Source: Ruminococcus sp.
Lineage (GTDB): Bacteria > Bacillota > Clostridia > Oscillospirales > Ruminococcaceae
Assembly (NCBI GenBank): GCA_017519145.1
Contig: JAFWTA010000025.1
Location: forward strand, 32,718-96,717
Reading direction: 5' to 3'
DNA: 64,000 nucleotides
Position 1 is the stretch's first letter; every line of letters starts with the position of its first letter. The notes beneath the pieces are model-generated. The model ran no database searches. It saw only the letters and a list, made by a program, of their open reading frames with translations, and was not told where the DNA came from. Shown here one piece after another: positions 1 through 7,482 of this stretch. The position numbers and the translations under genes were made by a program.

Positions 1-788
1 GACTTTACGACTCTTGCTGTTGCGCCGAATGCACATACGAGAATGTCGCAGTCCTCTGTGAGGTAGAGCTCAGCCTCTGTCTCTGTCTCCTTGATGATAT
101 CGTATCTCTTATAACGGTCGATGATGGAGTTCTCCAGCTCATCGGGCTTGAGGTAGAGCGAGTTGATGATGTGGTGCTCTCTCTTCATCTTGTGGCCGTT
201 TGCAGCCCAGCCGCTCTTATCGTAAGCGTCGGGATTGATCTCGGGGAATGTAACAGGCTCCATCATCTGTCCGAGGAGTCCGTCTGCGAGGATCATTGCA
301 GGCATACGGTACTTATCGGCACGGTCGAATGCCTTTACAACGTAGTCTACCATTTCCTGTACTGAAGCGGGAGCGTATACCAGAAGCTGGAAGTCACCGT
401 GACCGAGAGCCTTTGTAGCCTGCCAGTAGTCAGCCTGTGAGGGCTGGATACCGCCCAGACCGGGGCCGCCTCTCTCTACGTTAATGATAACTGCGGGAAG
501 GTCGGAACCTGCAATATAGGAAACGCCTTCGCTCTTGAGCGAGATTCCGGGTGATGATGATGATGTCATTGCACGGACGCCGGTTGATGCTGCGCCCAGT
601 ACCATATTTATAGCAGCGATCTCGGACTCTGCCTGTAAGAATACGCCGCCTGCCTTATGCATACGCTTTGCCATGTAAGCGGCAAGCTCTGTCTGAGGAG
701 TGATCGGATAGCCGAAGAAGCATTTACAGCCTGCTCTGATAGCAGCCTCTGCCAGCGCCTCGTTACCCTTCATAAGATTTCTTTCCAA
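1..788 (-). CDS. vorB: 2-oxoacid:ferredoxin oxidoreductase, alpha subunit (VorB/KorA-like), 3' end outside window
   Basis: Partial gene; about 262 N-terminal residues are visible and the C-terminus lies beyond the left edge. The protein has the pyrimidine-domain signature of ketoacid:ferredoxin oxidoreductase alpha subunits: MKGNEALAEAAIRAGC near the start, FGYPITPQTE, then QAESEIAAINMVLGAA and TSSSSPG. This family oxidatively decarboxylates branched-chain or other 2-oxoacids to acyl-CoA, reducing ferredoxin, together with a TPP-binding beta and a gamma subunit (not seen here). The ferredoxin-type subunit lies directly upstream. The start is taken as TTG at 788, which has AAAGGAG about 10 nt upstream; an internal ATG at 773 is the alternative. 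The exact substrate (Vor versus Kor) cannot be told from this fragment. Confidence 0.85.
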   Translation of the reverse strand, partial: MERNLMKGNEALAEAAIRAGCKCFFGYPITPQTELAAYMAKRMHKAGGVFLQAESEIAAINMVLGAASTGVRAMTSSSSPGISLKSEGVSYIAGSDLPAVIINVERGGPGLGGIQPSQADYWQATKALGHGDFQLLVYAPASVQEMVDYVVKAFDRADKYRMPAMILADGLLGQMMEPVTFPEINPDAYDKSGWAANGHKMKREHHIINSLYLKPDELENSIIDRYKRYDIIKETETEAELYLTEDCDILVCAFGATARVVK

Positions 789-818
789 AGCTGAACAGCT
801 CCTTTCACAAAATAATGA

Positions 819-1025
819 TCATTTTTCAATAACGATAGCGCAGTCGGGACACATAGTCGCGCACATTGCGCAGCTTATACAAGCTGACTGGTCGGTACAT
901 TCCGCATAGAAATATCCCTTCTTGTTACGATGCTCCTTCTGAAGAACAACGATCTTCTTGGGACAGGCAGCTGTACACAGTCCGCAGCCCTTGCAGCGCT
1001 CGGTAATAACTGTCATCTTTTCCAT
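819..1025 (-). CDS. 2[4Fe-4S] ferredoxin subunit of 2-oxoacid oxidoreductase (VorD/KorD-like)
   Basis: A 68-residue dicluster ferredoxin. Two complete cluster motifs are visible, CKGCGLCTAACP near residue 12 and CISCAMCATMCP near residue 48, each supplying three cysteines plus the distant CP cysteine typical of bacterial 8Fe ferredoxins. It should pass electrons from the ketoacid oxidoreductase core to free ferredoxin. It lies 30 nt upstream of the alpha-subunit gene on the same strand, the usual order in clostridial vor/kor operons. The start is ATG at 1025 with AAAGGAG 10 nt before it; a second ATG three codons in is possible. Confidence 0.9.
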   Translation of the reverse strand: MEKMTVITERCKGCGLCTAACPKKIVVLQKEHRNKKGYFYAECTDQSACISCAMCATMCPDCAIVIEK

Positions 1026-1071
1026 ACACCCTTCGCTCCTTTCAGATTGATTAATTCATATGGTCTAATAA

Positions 1072-1146
1072 GGAATCCGGAGGTCGGAATCCGGGATCGT
1101 GACCTTTCAGCCTCAATTCCGCATTCCGAATTCCGCATTCCGAATT
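1072..1146. repeat. short direct and inverted repeats (ATTCCG-rich)
   Basis: The gap between the ATPase and ferredoxin genes holds a 9-bp direct repeat GGAATCCGG (1072-1080 and 1086-1094) followed by an exact 14-bp tandem duplication AATTCCGCATTCCG (1115-1128 and 1129-1142) plus a partial third copy. The two blocks are partly complementary (GGAAT against ATTCC), so the transcript can fold. No coding sense is seen. Confidence 0.7.
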
Positions 1147-1150
1147 ATCA

Positions 1151-1807
1151 TCAGCCCCAGACGGGCTTCACATATATCTTTGCGGGGAAAACGTCCTGCT
1201 TATCCGAAAGCGGGGCGATATCCTCGGGATATACGGTATAGATAACGGGAAGCCCCGTTAACTTTGATGTTTCCTCGGCAAAGCTGCGTGACTCCTCGAT
1301 TATCTCAAGGCTTGTCTCAACGCCGAGATTGGTGTTATTGACTATTGCCGTATGCTTCATACGGGCAGCAGCCTCTATCTCATACATCAGCTTTGTGACC
1401 TCCTCAGCCGTATTGGTGAGGTAGCGGCGCTGATTGATGACGTAGTACATCTCGATATTGTCCCTGAACTGCTCCAAGTCCTCGGCATAGCGTCCCAGCG
1501 CAACAGCGCCTGCGTCATCGCCGCCCACATCTATGATAAGGCAGTCCTCATCCATTGCCAGTTCCACAACATCGAACTGTATCGACGGGATATCCAGATT
1601 GCTCCTTGCAAAATCGGGAGCTATAAGTCTTATGCCCTTTTCCTCGAAGAGATCCTTGAAATCCGCGGTACGGAAATAGGGGTTTACTATGTCAAGGTCA
1701 ACTATGGCTGCGGTCTTTCCCTCTGCTGCGGCTTTCACCGCAAGGTTTACAGAGAAGTTGGTCTTTCCGCTTCCGTAATGGCCTGTGATTATCTTGATAT
1801 TTTTCAT
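1151..1807 (-). CDS. P-loop ATPase of the CooC/MinD-ParA type next to ketoacid oxidoreductase genes
   Basis: A 218-residue SIMIBI-class ATPase. The N-terminus carries a deviant Walker A, GHYGSGKTN (residues 9-17), followed by VDLDIVNPYFRT, a Walker A'-like strand in which the first Asp normally contacts magnesium. LIIDVGGDD near residue 92 is the Walker B/switch region. Related small ATPases often sit beside ferredoxin-dependent oxidoreductases and are thought to help metal-cluster insertion or maturation; that role is inferred from context, not visible in the protein. It is the first gene of the operon, with a strong promoter (1850-1878) and AGAGGATAATT before the ATG. Confidence 0.75.
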   Translation of the reverse strand: MKNIKIITGHYGSGKTNFSVNLAVKAAAEGKTAAIVDLDIVNPYFRTADFKDLFEEKGIRLIAPDFARSNLDIPSIQFDVVELAMDEDCLIIDVGGDDAGAVALGRYAEDLEQFRDNIEMYYVINQRRYLTNTAEEVTKLMYEIEAAARMKHTAIVNNTNLGVETSLEIIEESRSFAEETSKLTGLPVIYTVYPEDIAPLSDKQDVFPAKIYVKPVWG

Positions 1808-1849
1808 AATTATCCTCTTGACTCTATTGTGAAAAATCCTACAACCTAT

Positions 1850-1878
1850 ATTATACCACGTTAAAGCATTAATTGCAA
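1850..1878 (-). promoter_or_regulatory. sigma-A promoter for the ATPase-ferredoxin-vorB operon
   Basis: On the minus strand, -35 TTGCAA (1873-1878) and -10 TATAAT (1850-1855) are separated by 17 nt, with a TGG extended -10 just before TATAAT. It lies about 45 nt upstream of the ATPase start codon. Confidence 0.8.
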
Positions 1879-1926
1879 GTGGTATTTTACGTCAGGCAAC
1901 AACTTTGACGTTTGACAAGGCAAACG

Positions 1927-1953
1927 AAAAAATCCCCCGATCTTCATCGGGGG
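1927..1953 (-). terminator. intrinsic terminator ending the FASII operon after acpP
   Basis: Perfect 8-bp stem CCCCCGAT/ATCGGGGG with a 4-nt loop, followed on the minus strand by a run of six T. It begins about 16 nt past the acpP stop codon and is the only clear terminator found downstream of fabH in this operon. Confidence 0.9.
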
Positions 1954-1968
1954 AGCTTTTATTCATAA

Positions 1969-2205
1969 TTATTCAGCGTCTGTATTCTTCTCGATGTAAT
2001 TAGCGATGTCGCCTACTGTCTTGATCTCCTCTACAGCCTCATCGGGGATAGAGATATCGAACTCGTCCTCGATAGTTGTGATGAGGTCAACAACGTCAAG
2101 TGAATCTGCACCGAGGTCGTCCTGGATGTTTGAATCCATTGTTACTTCGTCTGCCTCCACACTGAGCTGTTCTGCAATAATATCTTTGAGTTTTTCAAAA
2201 ATCAT
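1969..2205 (-). CDS. acpP: acyl carrier protein
   Basis: Small acidic acyl carrier protein of 78 residues. The phosphopantetheine attachment site DSLDVVDL is intact, preceded by the usual LGA. ACP carries the growing acyl chain as a thioester between the Fab enzymes encoded upstream. An upstream in-frame ATG at 2220 exists, but GGAGG sits 8 nt before the ATG at 2205 and the family usually begins [10 protein letters not shown], so the shorter form is chosen. It is the last gene of the cluster; many relatives place acpP nearer fabH or fabK. Confidence 0.95.
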   Translation of the reverse strand: MIFEKLKDIIAEQLSVEADEVTMDSNIQDDLGADSLDVVDLITTIEDEFDISIPDEAVEEIKTVGDIANYIEKNTDAE

Positions 2206-2246
2206 TATCTGGTCCTCCATTTTCTTTATTTTTTCTCAAAATCGGC

Positions 2247-3053
2247 TCATTCCGTGAACGCTCCGATTTTTCTAAATTTAGTATAGCGTTCTTTAAGCAA
2301 AACGTCAATATCTTTTTTGCATTTTTCAGGAATTTTCTGTGACAAATATTCGTGTATATTTTCTGAAATTTTGTCTAAATCGTTATGTGCGCCGCCGAGA
2401 GGCTCCTCGATTATGGCTTCTGCCACGCCCAGACGCACCATATCTTCGGCAGTTATCTTCATGAGCTCGCTGGCTTCCTGCTCGCGTGAGGCGTCCTTCC
2501 AGAGGATGCTGGCAAAGCCTCTTGGCGATAATACGGAATATTCCGCGTTCTCAAGCATTGCAAGCTCGTCGCAAACGCCCAGAGCAAGAGCTCCGCCGCT
2601 TCCGCCCTCGCCGAGGACGATAGATATTATAGGTGTGCGGAGGGTCATGAATTCCGCGATATTCTTTGCGATAGCCTCGCCCTGTCCGCGCTCCTCAGCC
2701 GCAACTCCGCAGAATGCTCCGGGAGTGTCGATGAAGCAGATTATGGGGCGGTGGAACTTCTCAGCCTGTCTTGCTATCCTGAGAGCCTTTCTGTATCCCT
2801 CGGGATGGGGCATTGCGAAGTTGCATACCTTATTCTCGTTGATATCCCTGCCCTTGACCTCGGCGATTATGGTAACGGGCTCGCCGTCAAGACGGGCAAG
2901 TCCGCCGATAATGGCTCTGTCGTCGCCGAAAAGCCGGTCGCCGTGCATTTCATACCAGTCTGTGAATATCTGGGGGATATAGTCCTTGATAGTGGGTCTG
3001 CCCTTGGTGTGTATGAGCTGAAGGCGTTCCCACGCTGTTTTCTTCTCGTCCAT
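2247..3053 (-). CDS. accA: acetyl-CoA carboxylase carboxyltransferase subunit alpha
   Basis: Protein of 268 residues with crotonase-fold carboxyltransferase features, including DRLFGDDRAIIGGLARLDG near the start, the oxyanion-hole region GEGGSGGALALGVCDE and SPRGFASILWKD. With AccD it transfers the carboxyl group from carboxybiotin-AccB to acetyl-CoA, making malonyl-CoA. It lacks much of the longer N-terminal extension seen in some AccA proteins. A GTG at 3059 overlaps the accD stop, but GGAGG sits 7 nt before the ATG at 3053, so that ATG is the likely start and translation is tightly coupled to accD. Confidence 0.95.
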   Translation of the reverse strand: MDEKKTAWERLQLIHTKGRPTIKDYIPQIFTDWYEMHGDRLFGDDRAIIGGLARLDGEPVTIIAEVKGRDINENKVCNFAMPHPEGYRKALRIARQAEKFHRPIICFIDTPGAFCGVAAEERGQGEAIAKNIAEFMTLRTPIISIVLGEGGSGGALALGVCDELAMLENAEYSVLSPRGFASILWKDASREQEASELMKITAEDMVRLGVAEAIIEEPLGGAHNDLDKISENIHEYLSQKIPEKCKKDIDVLLKERYTKFRKIGAFTE

Positions 3054-3055
3054 GC

Positions 3056-3901
3056 TCACGCCTCCTTAGGGTAAAATCCGTGAAGCTTCAGAAGGTGAGA
3101 AAGCACGCTCCTGAGCTTTCTGCGCTCTACTATCATATCCACGAAGCCCTTGTCGTACATGAACTCTGCAAGCTGGAAGTCCTCGGGGAGTCTCTGCTTG
3201 ATAGTTCCCTCGATAACTCGTCTGCCCGCAAAGCCTATGAGCACCTTGGGCTCGGCTATGATTATATCGCCCAGCGACGCAAAGCTGGCTGTAACGCCGC
3301 CTGTGGTGGGGTCTGTCATTACTGCTATATAGAGTCCGCCCGCCTCGCTGTGGAGCTTTACGGCTCCCGAGGTCTTAGCCATCTGCATAAGGGAAACTAT
3401 GCCCTCCTGCATACGGGCGCCGCCCGAAGCCGTGAACATTATCACGGGGAGCTTGTGCTCCGTGGCGTACTCAAAGGCTCTTGTTATCTTCTCGCCCACT
3501 ACGCTTCCCATAGAGCCCATCATGAAACGTGAGTCCATTATGCCGATGACCACGGGTGAGCCCTTTATGGAGGCTGTACCTGTGATGACAGCCTCGTTGA
3601 GTCCCGTGCTTCCGCGGAGCTCTGCCTGCTTCTCCTTATAATCGGGGAAGTCAAGGGGGTCTGCACCGCGAAGATTGCCGTTGAACTCCTTAAAGCTGTC
3701 CTTGTCAACGGTTATGGCTATACGCTCCTGTGAAGAAAGTCTTCCGTGGTAGCTGCACTTGGGACATACTCTGTGGAGCTCCTCATATTTGGAAAGGGGG
3801 CTGGTTCCCTGACAGCGGGGACATTTGAACATAGGCGGCTTGTATTCCTCTTCGCCGTCGCCCCAGCGCTTCTTTACTACATTAAAAAAATCTTCAAACA
3901 A
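3056..3901 (-). CDS. accD: acetyl-CoA carboxylase carboxyltransferase subunit beta
   Basis: Protein of 281 residues. A four-cysteine zinc ribbon lies at residues 26-48 (CPRC and CPKC pairs), followed by the carboxyltransferase core with MGSMGSVVGEK, FTASGGARMQEG and TDPTTGGVTASFA. It forms the heterotetrameric carboxyltransferase with AccA, encoded next. The start is TTG at 3901: an in-frame TAA lies directly upstream, so no longer form exists, and the ribosome site (GTGGTGA) is weak. Expression probably relies on coupling to accC, whose stop is 21 nt upstream. Confidence 0.95.
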   Translation of the reverse strand: MFEDFFNVVKKRWGDGEEEYKPPMFKCPRCQGTSPLSKYEELHRVCPKCSYHGRLSSQERIAITVDKDSFKEFNGNLRGADPLDFPDYKEKQAELRGSTGLNEAVITGTASIKGSPVVIGIMDSRFMMGSMGSVVGEKITRAFEYATEHKLPVIMFTASGGARMQEGIVSLMQMAKTSGAVKLHSEAGGLYIAVMTDPTTGGVTASFASLGDIIIAEPKVLIGFAGRRVIEGTIKQRLPEDFQLAEFMYDKGFVDMIVERRKLRSVLSHLLKLHGFYPKEA

Positions 3902-3922
3902 TTATGTTCACCACATTCCCGA

Positions 3923-5275
3923 TTATTTCTTCTTTTCTTCCATGAACCTGCCAAGGAAGCCGATATCGTACTTTCCTGCCTTGAAATCGGTATTTCTGAT
4001 TATCTCCAGCTGGAAGTCTATATTGGTGTCAACGCCCTCAACGATAAATTCGGAAAGCGCCCACCTCATCTTGTTTATAGCGTCCTCTCTGTCAGAGCCG
4101 TGTGCGATAAGCTTGCTTATCATCGAATCATAGTAAGGGGTGATGGTGTAGCCCTGATATACCGCGCCGTCTATTCTTATTCCGGGGCCGCCGGGCATAT
4201 AAAGTGCCGTGATGGTACCCGGTGACGGGCGGAAGCCCTTTTCGGGATTTTCTGCGTTTATTCTGCACTCGATAGCGTGGCCGCGCATGGTAACGTCCTC
4301 CTGCTTTATCTCAAGAGGCTTGCCGTCGGCTATCTCTATCTGTGCCTTTACGAGGTCAAAGCCTGTTACCTCCTCGGTAATGGGGTGCTCGACCTGTATT
4401 CTCGTGTTCATTTCCATGAAGTAGAAGTCGCGGTTCTCGTCCACAAGGAACTCGATGGTGCCTGCGTTGTAGTAGCCGCACTCCTTTGCAGCCGTTACGG
4501 CTGCGGCGCCCATCTTTGCGCGGAGCTTCTCGTCAACTATGGGGCTGGGGCATTCCTCCAGCATCTTCTGGTTGCGGCGCTGCATGGAGCAGTCGCGCTC
4601 GCAGAGGTGGATATAGTTTCCGTGCTTGTCGGCTATTATCTGTATCTCAACATGGTGGGGATTTATAAGGAATTTTTCGATATATACCGCATCATCGCCG
4701 AAGAAGTTCTTAGCCTCCTGCTGAGCGGCTGTCATCTGAGCCTCCAGCTCCTCGGGACTGTCAACACGGCGTATGCCGCGTCCGCCGCCGCCTGCGGAAG
4801 CCTTTACCAGTACGGGATAGCCTGCCTTGTCGGCTATCTCGCGAGCCTCCTCCAGAGACTTTACAGCGCCCTTTGAGCCGGGGATAACGGGCACGCCTGC
4901 TGCTGCCATGGTCTCCTTTGCGGCTGCCTTGTCGCCAAGCATCTCTATTGACTTATATGAAGGACCGATGAAAACTATTCCGTTTGCCTCGCAGAGTCTT
5001 GCGAACTCTGCATTTTCCGACAGAAATCCGAATCCCGGATGGATAGCATCGGCGCCTGTATTCAGTGCCGCCTGTATAATGGCGTTCATGTTGAGGTAGC
5101 TGTCCTTTGTTGCCGCAGGACCTATGCATACCGCCTCATCGGCTATCTGTGCGTGGAGCGATGTGCGGTCAGCAGTCGAATACACCGCTACGCTGCGTAT
5201 GCTCAGCTCCCTGCACGCTCTTATTATTCGTACAGCTATCTCGCCTCTGTTGGCGATAAGAACTTTTCTGAACAT
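3923..5275 (-). CDS. accC: acetyl-CoA carboxylase, biotin carboxylase subunit
   Basis: ATP-grasp enzyme of 450 residues, full length for the family. It begins MFRKVLIANRGEIAVRIIRA, carries the glycine-rich ATP loop GGGGRGIRRV near residue 165, HVEIQI, and the catalytic segment EMNTRIQVEHPITE near residue 290. It carboxylates the biotin of AccB using ATP and bicarbonate, the first half-reaction of malonyl-CoA synthesis. ATG start with AGGAG 10-11 nt upstream. Confidence 0.97.
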   Translation of the reverse strand: MFRKVLIANRGEIAVRIIRACRELSIRSVAVYSTADRTSLHAQIADEAVCIGPAATKDSYLNMNAIIQAALNTGADAIHPGFGFLSENAEFARLCEANGIVFIGPSYKSIEMLGDKAAAKETMAAAGVPVIPGSKGAVKSLEEAREIADKAGYPVLVKASAGGGGRGIRRVDSPEELEAQMTAAQQEAKNFFGDDAVYIEKFLINPHHVEIQIIADKHGNYIHLCERDCSMQRRNQKMLEECPSPIVDEKLRAKMGAAAVTAAKECGYYNAGTIEFLVDENRDFYFMEMNTRIQVEHPITEEVTGFDLVKAQIEIADGKPLEIKQEDVTMRGHAIECRINAENPEKGFRPSPGTITALYMPGGPGIRIDGAVYQGYTITPYYDSMISKLIAHGSDREDAINKMRWALSEFIVEGVDTNIDFQLEIIRNTDFKAGKYDIGFLGRFMEEKKK

Positions 5276-5296
5276 TTATATTATCTCCTGTATGGA

Positions 5297-5740
5297 TTAT
5301 TTATTGTCTGTAACAACGAAGGTTATCTCGCAGGATACCGCCTTTTCGCCGCCTACGGAGGCAAGTGCCTTTCCTGTGCCCACGGGTCCGCGCTGACGGA
5401 TGATCTCCACCTCAAGGTCGAGGACATCCCCGGGAACTACCTGTCTGCGGAACTTAGCCTTGTCTATGCCGCCGAAAAGACCTATCTTGCCTTTGAATTC
5501 GGGCTTTGAGAGCATACATACTGCTCCTGCCTGTGCCAGCATCTCCACCATGAGAACGCCGGGAGTAACGGGATATCCCGGGAAGTGGCCCTTGAACCAG
5601 AAGTCCTCTTCCTTTATGTACTTCCTTGCGTGTACCTTTACGCCCACCTCCATATCAACGATCTCGTCAATGAGAAGGAAGGGGTCGCGGTGAGGGATTA
5701 TCTCCATTATCTGTTCTTTATTCATAAGTATATCCGACAT
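5297..5740 (-). CDS. fabZ: 3-hydroxyacyl-ACP dehydratase
   Basis: Hot-dog fold dehydratase of 147 residues. The hallmark PHRDPFLLID (near residue 15) and the catalytic helix segment GHFPGYPVTPGVLMVE, with its active-site His and a Glu, are present. It removes water from 3-hydroxyacyl-ACP in each elongation cycle. GGAGG lies 8 nt before the ATG at 5740. FabZ is often adjacent to accB in clostridia; here two unrelated membrane-protein genes and a strong hairpin intervene. Confidence 0.96.
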   Translation of the reverse strand: MSDILMNKEQIMEIIPHRDPFLLIDEIVDMEVGVKVHARKYIKEEDFWFKGHFPGYPVTPGVLMVEMLAQAGAVCMLSKPEFKGKIGLFGGIDKAKFRRQVVPGDVLDLEVEIIRQRGPVGTGKALASVGGEKAVSCEITFVVTDNK

Positions 5741-5763
5741 ATCAAAGTCCTCCGTTATAATAA

Positions 5764-5784
5764 GCTCCTTCGCGCCGAAGGAGC
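5764..5784 (-). other. strong stem-loop between membrane-protein gene and fabZ
   Basis: Perfect 9-bp stem GCTCCTTCG/CGAAGGAGC with a 3-nt loop, in the 54-nt gap upstream of fabZ. It is not followed by a clean T run on the minus strand, so it may be a partial terminator, an mRNA processing or stability element, or a leftover of the event that placed the two membrane-protein genes here. Confidence 0.55.
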
Positions 5785-5794
5785 AGTCTGTATA

Positions 5795-6388
5795 TCACAG
5801 GAACCCACCGTCATGGGGGTGATCCCTGTTGGCTTTCTCGCGTATACTGTCAAATGTGATGTTATCCACGCTGTCTGCATAGCTGTTGAATACGGTGATA
5901 TTGAGCTGAGTGAATGACGGGTAGCCAAGCTCCTTTGAAAGCTCGTTCTCGACATACTCGTAGTACCATGTCACAAGGAAATTCACCACGGGTATTAGCC
6001 AGAGCCTCCACGACACCGCTATCACCGCCAGTGATATCAGTGCGATGATGAACTTGTTGCGGCAGTGCTTCAGGAACACGAACCATATTATAAGCCCGAT
6101 ATACCCGAAAAAGCCTGCGACTCCGAGCCATACCAGAATGTCGGGAGTGTAGCTCCCGTCGCCGAACTGCTTCAGGGTAGTCTCTGAAAGTATGCTGACT
6201 ACCTTGTAGAAAAGGTATATGAACTGCGCTATCATCCAGATATTGAAAAGCGAATGCGCCCTCTGTCGCCTTGTAAGGTTCTTTGTCGCTTCGATATTGT
6301 ATTGACGGGCTTCCTCGAACATCTCGGGGGAAGTGATATTCCTTCCGCCCGAGTCGATGATCTCCTGTGTGATATATCTGTACTCCAT
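5795..6388 (-). CDS. membrane protein of unknown function, paralogue of the adjacent upstream gene
   Basis: Protein of 197 residues; family not recognised. The N-terminal soluble segment contains ITSPEMFEEARQYNIEA. Three or four hydrophobic segments follow (around residues 47-70, 87-112, and 116-140), then a C-terminal soluble part with FTQLNITVFNS and a DHPHDG end. The next gene upstream shares the same layout: ITSPEM, EAR-YNI, GYP-FTQL-IT and a terminal HDG. The pair arose by tandem duplication. AGGAG lies a few nt before the ATG. It sits inside the fatty-acid operon between accB and fabZ, so a membrane-lipid role is possible but unproven. Confidence 0.7.
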   Translation of the reverse strand: MEYRYITQEIIDSGGRNITSPEMFEEARQYNIEATKNLTRRQRAHSLFNIWMIAQFIYLFYKVVSILSETTLKQFGDGSYTPDILVWLGVAGFFGYIGLIIWFVFLKHCRNKFIIALISLAVIAVSWRLWLIPVVNFLVTWYYEYVENELSKELGYPSFTQLNITVFNSYADSVDNITFDSIREKANRDHPHDGGFL

Positions 6389-6397
6389 AGCCTGCTC

Positions 6398-6994
6398 CTA
6401 TTTCAGGAATGTACCGTCATGCCTGTGCATATTCACGGCTCTCTCCCTGATGTTTTCAAAGGTGAGCTCCTCTACTGTATTTGCCTCGCTGTCGATGGTG
6501 GTTATGGCAAGCTGTGTGAACCCGGGATAGCCTGCCCTTTCGGAGAGCTTTTTCTCCCAGTCGGTGTACCATTTCCCGATGACGAAGTTGGCAATGCAGA
6601 TAACCGCAAACGCCCAGTGTACCAGCAAAACCGGAAGTGATGTCAGGAACATCATGGGTCCGCTGCGCAGCTTCCTGAGGACTACGAAATAGCCGTAGAT
6701 GAGCAGCCACGATATAAAGCCCACAACAGCTGCGATTATCCTTGCATCGGAGGTGGTCCTGCCCGTATGCACCTGATCAATCTGTGTGATCCCCGTAAGG
6801 AGCACTACGGCAAAAATGACCAGCAAAGGCTGGACGCCGAACCATATTGCCATGGCGAGGTGGTTGTTCCTGCGCCTGATATAGTTCCTGCCTGCATCTA
6901 TGTTGTATTCACGGGCTTCCGAATACATCTCGGGAGATGTTATATTTATGCTTCCCGCGTCGATGATATCCTGCGTGATGAACCTGTACTTCAT
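6398..6994 (-). CDS. membrane protein of unknown function, first copy of tandem pair
   Basis: Protein of 198 residues, family not recognised, homologous along its length to the next gene. It has ITSPEMYSEAREYNIDA at residues 18-34, hydrophobic segments near residues 48-68, 84-108 and 115-140, and a C-terminal FTQLAITTIDS plus RHDGTFLK end. Only 2 nt separate its ATG from the accB stop and no good Shine-Dalgarno is visible, so translation is probably coupled to accB. This makes it a true member of the FASII transcript rather than an independently expressed insert. Confidence 0.7.
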   Translation of the reverse strand: MKYRFITQDIIDAGSINITSPEMYSEAREYNIDAGRNYIRRRNNHLAMAIWFGVQPLLVIFAVVLLTGITQIDQVHTGRTTSDARIIAAVVGFISWLLIYGYFVVLRKLRSGPMMFLTSLPVLLVHWAFAVICIANFVIGKWYTDWEKKLSERAGYPGFTQLAITTIDSEANTVEELTFENIRERAVNMHRHDGTFLK

Positions 6995-6996
6995 TT

Positions 6997-7470
6997 TTAC
7001 TTTATGACCATGATGGGCTGGTCATACTCAACCGCCTGACCGTCGGACACAAGTATCTGCTCAACTGTGCCGTCAAACTCAGACTGTATCTCGTTCATGA
7101 GCTTCATGGACTCGATTATCATGATGACGTCGCCCTTCTTCACCTCGTCGCCTGTCTTTACAAATGGCGGCTTATCAGGTGAGGGTGCAGAGTAGAATGT
7201 GCCTACGATAGGCGATTTAACTATCTTGCCGCTTACCTCCTCTGCCATGGAAGCCTCGCTCTCGGAAAGAGCGCTCTCAGCAGGGAGCTGAGCCTGTGCG
7301 GGAGCTGCCGCAACTACGGGCATGGGCATGGGCGGTACACACTTCTTGCCCTTGAGGGTGATGGTGTTATCGCCGCTTGAGATAGTGAGCTCCGAGAGCT
7401 CCTTCCTGTTGATGATATCAGCAAGCTTCTCTATTGTTTCAAGGTCAAGCTGACCGTATAACTTCTCCAT
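6997..7470 (-). CDS. accB: biotin carboxyl carrier protein of acetyl-CoA carboxylase
   Basis: Protein of 157 residues. An N-terminal helical segment (LDLETIEKLADIINR) precedes a flexible Ala/Pro/Gln-rich linker (about residues 50-75) and the biotinyl domain. The biotinylated lysine lies in ESMKLMNEI, where the more common form is EAMKMMNEI. The domain ends QAVEYDQPIMVIK. AccB carries carboxybiotin from AccC to AccA/AccD. AAGGAGG lies 7 nt before the ATG, and the gene is 12 nt downstream of fabF. Confidence 0.95.
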   Translation of the reverse strand: MEKLYGQLDLETIEKLADIINRKELSELTISSGDNTITLKGKKCVPPMPMPVVAAAPAQAQLPAESALSESEASMAEEVSGKIVKSPIVGTFYSAPSPDKPPFVKTGDEVKKGDVIMIIESMKLMNEIQSEFDGTVEQILVSDGQAVEYDQPIMVIK

Positions 7471-7482
7471 TGAGTATCCTCC

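Noticed and set aside
3923-5275. Long plus-strand frames opposite accC, accD and other minus-strand genes
   Set aside because: They are mirror frames of GC-rich third positions; the minus-strand products have complete family motifs.
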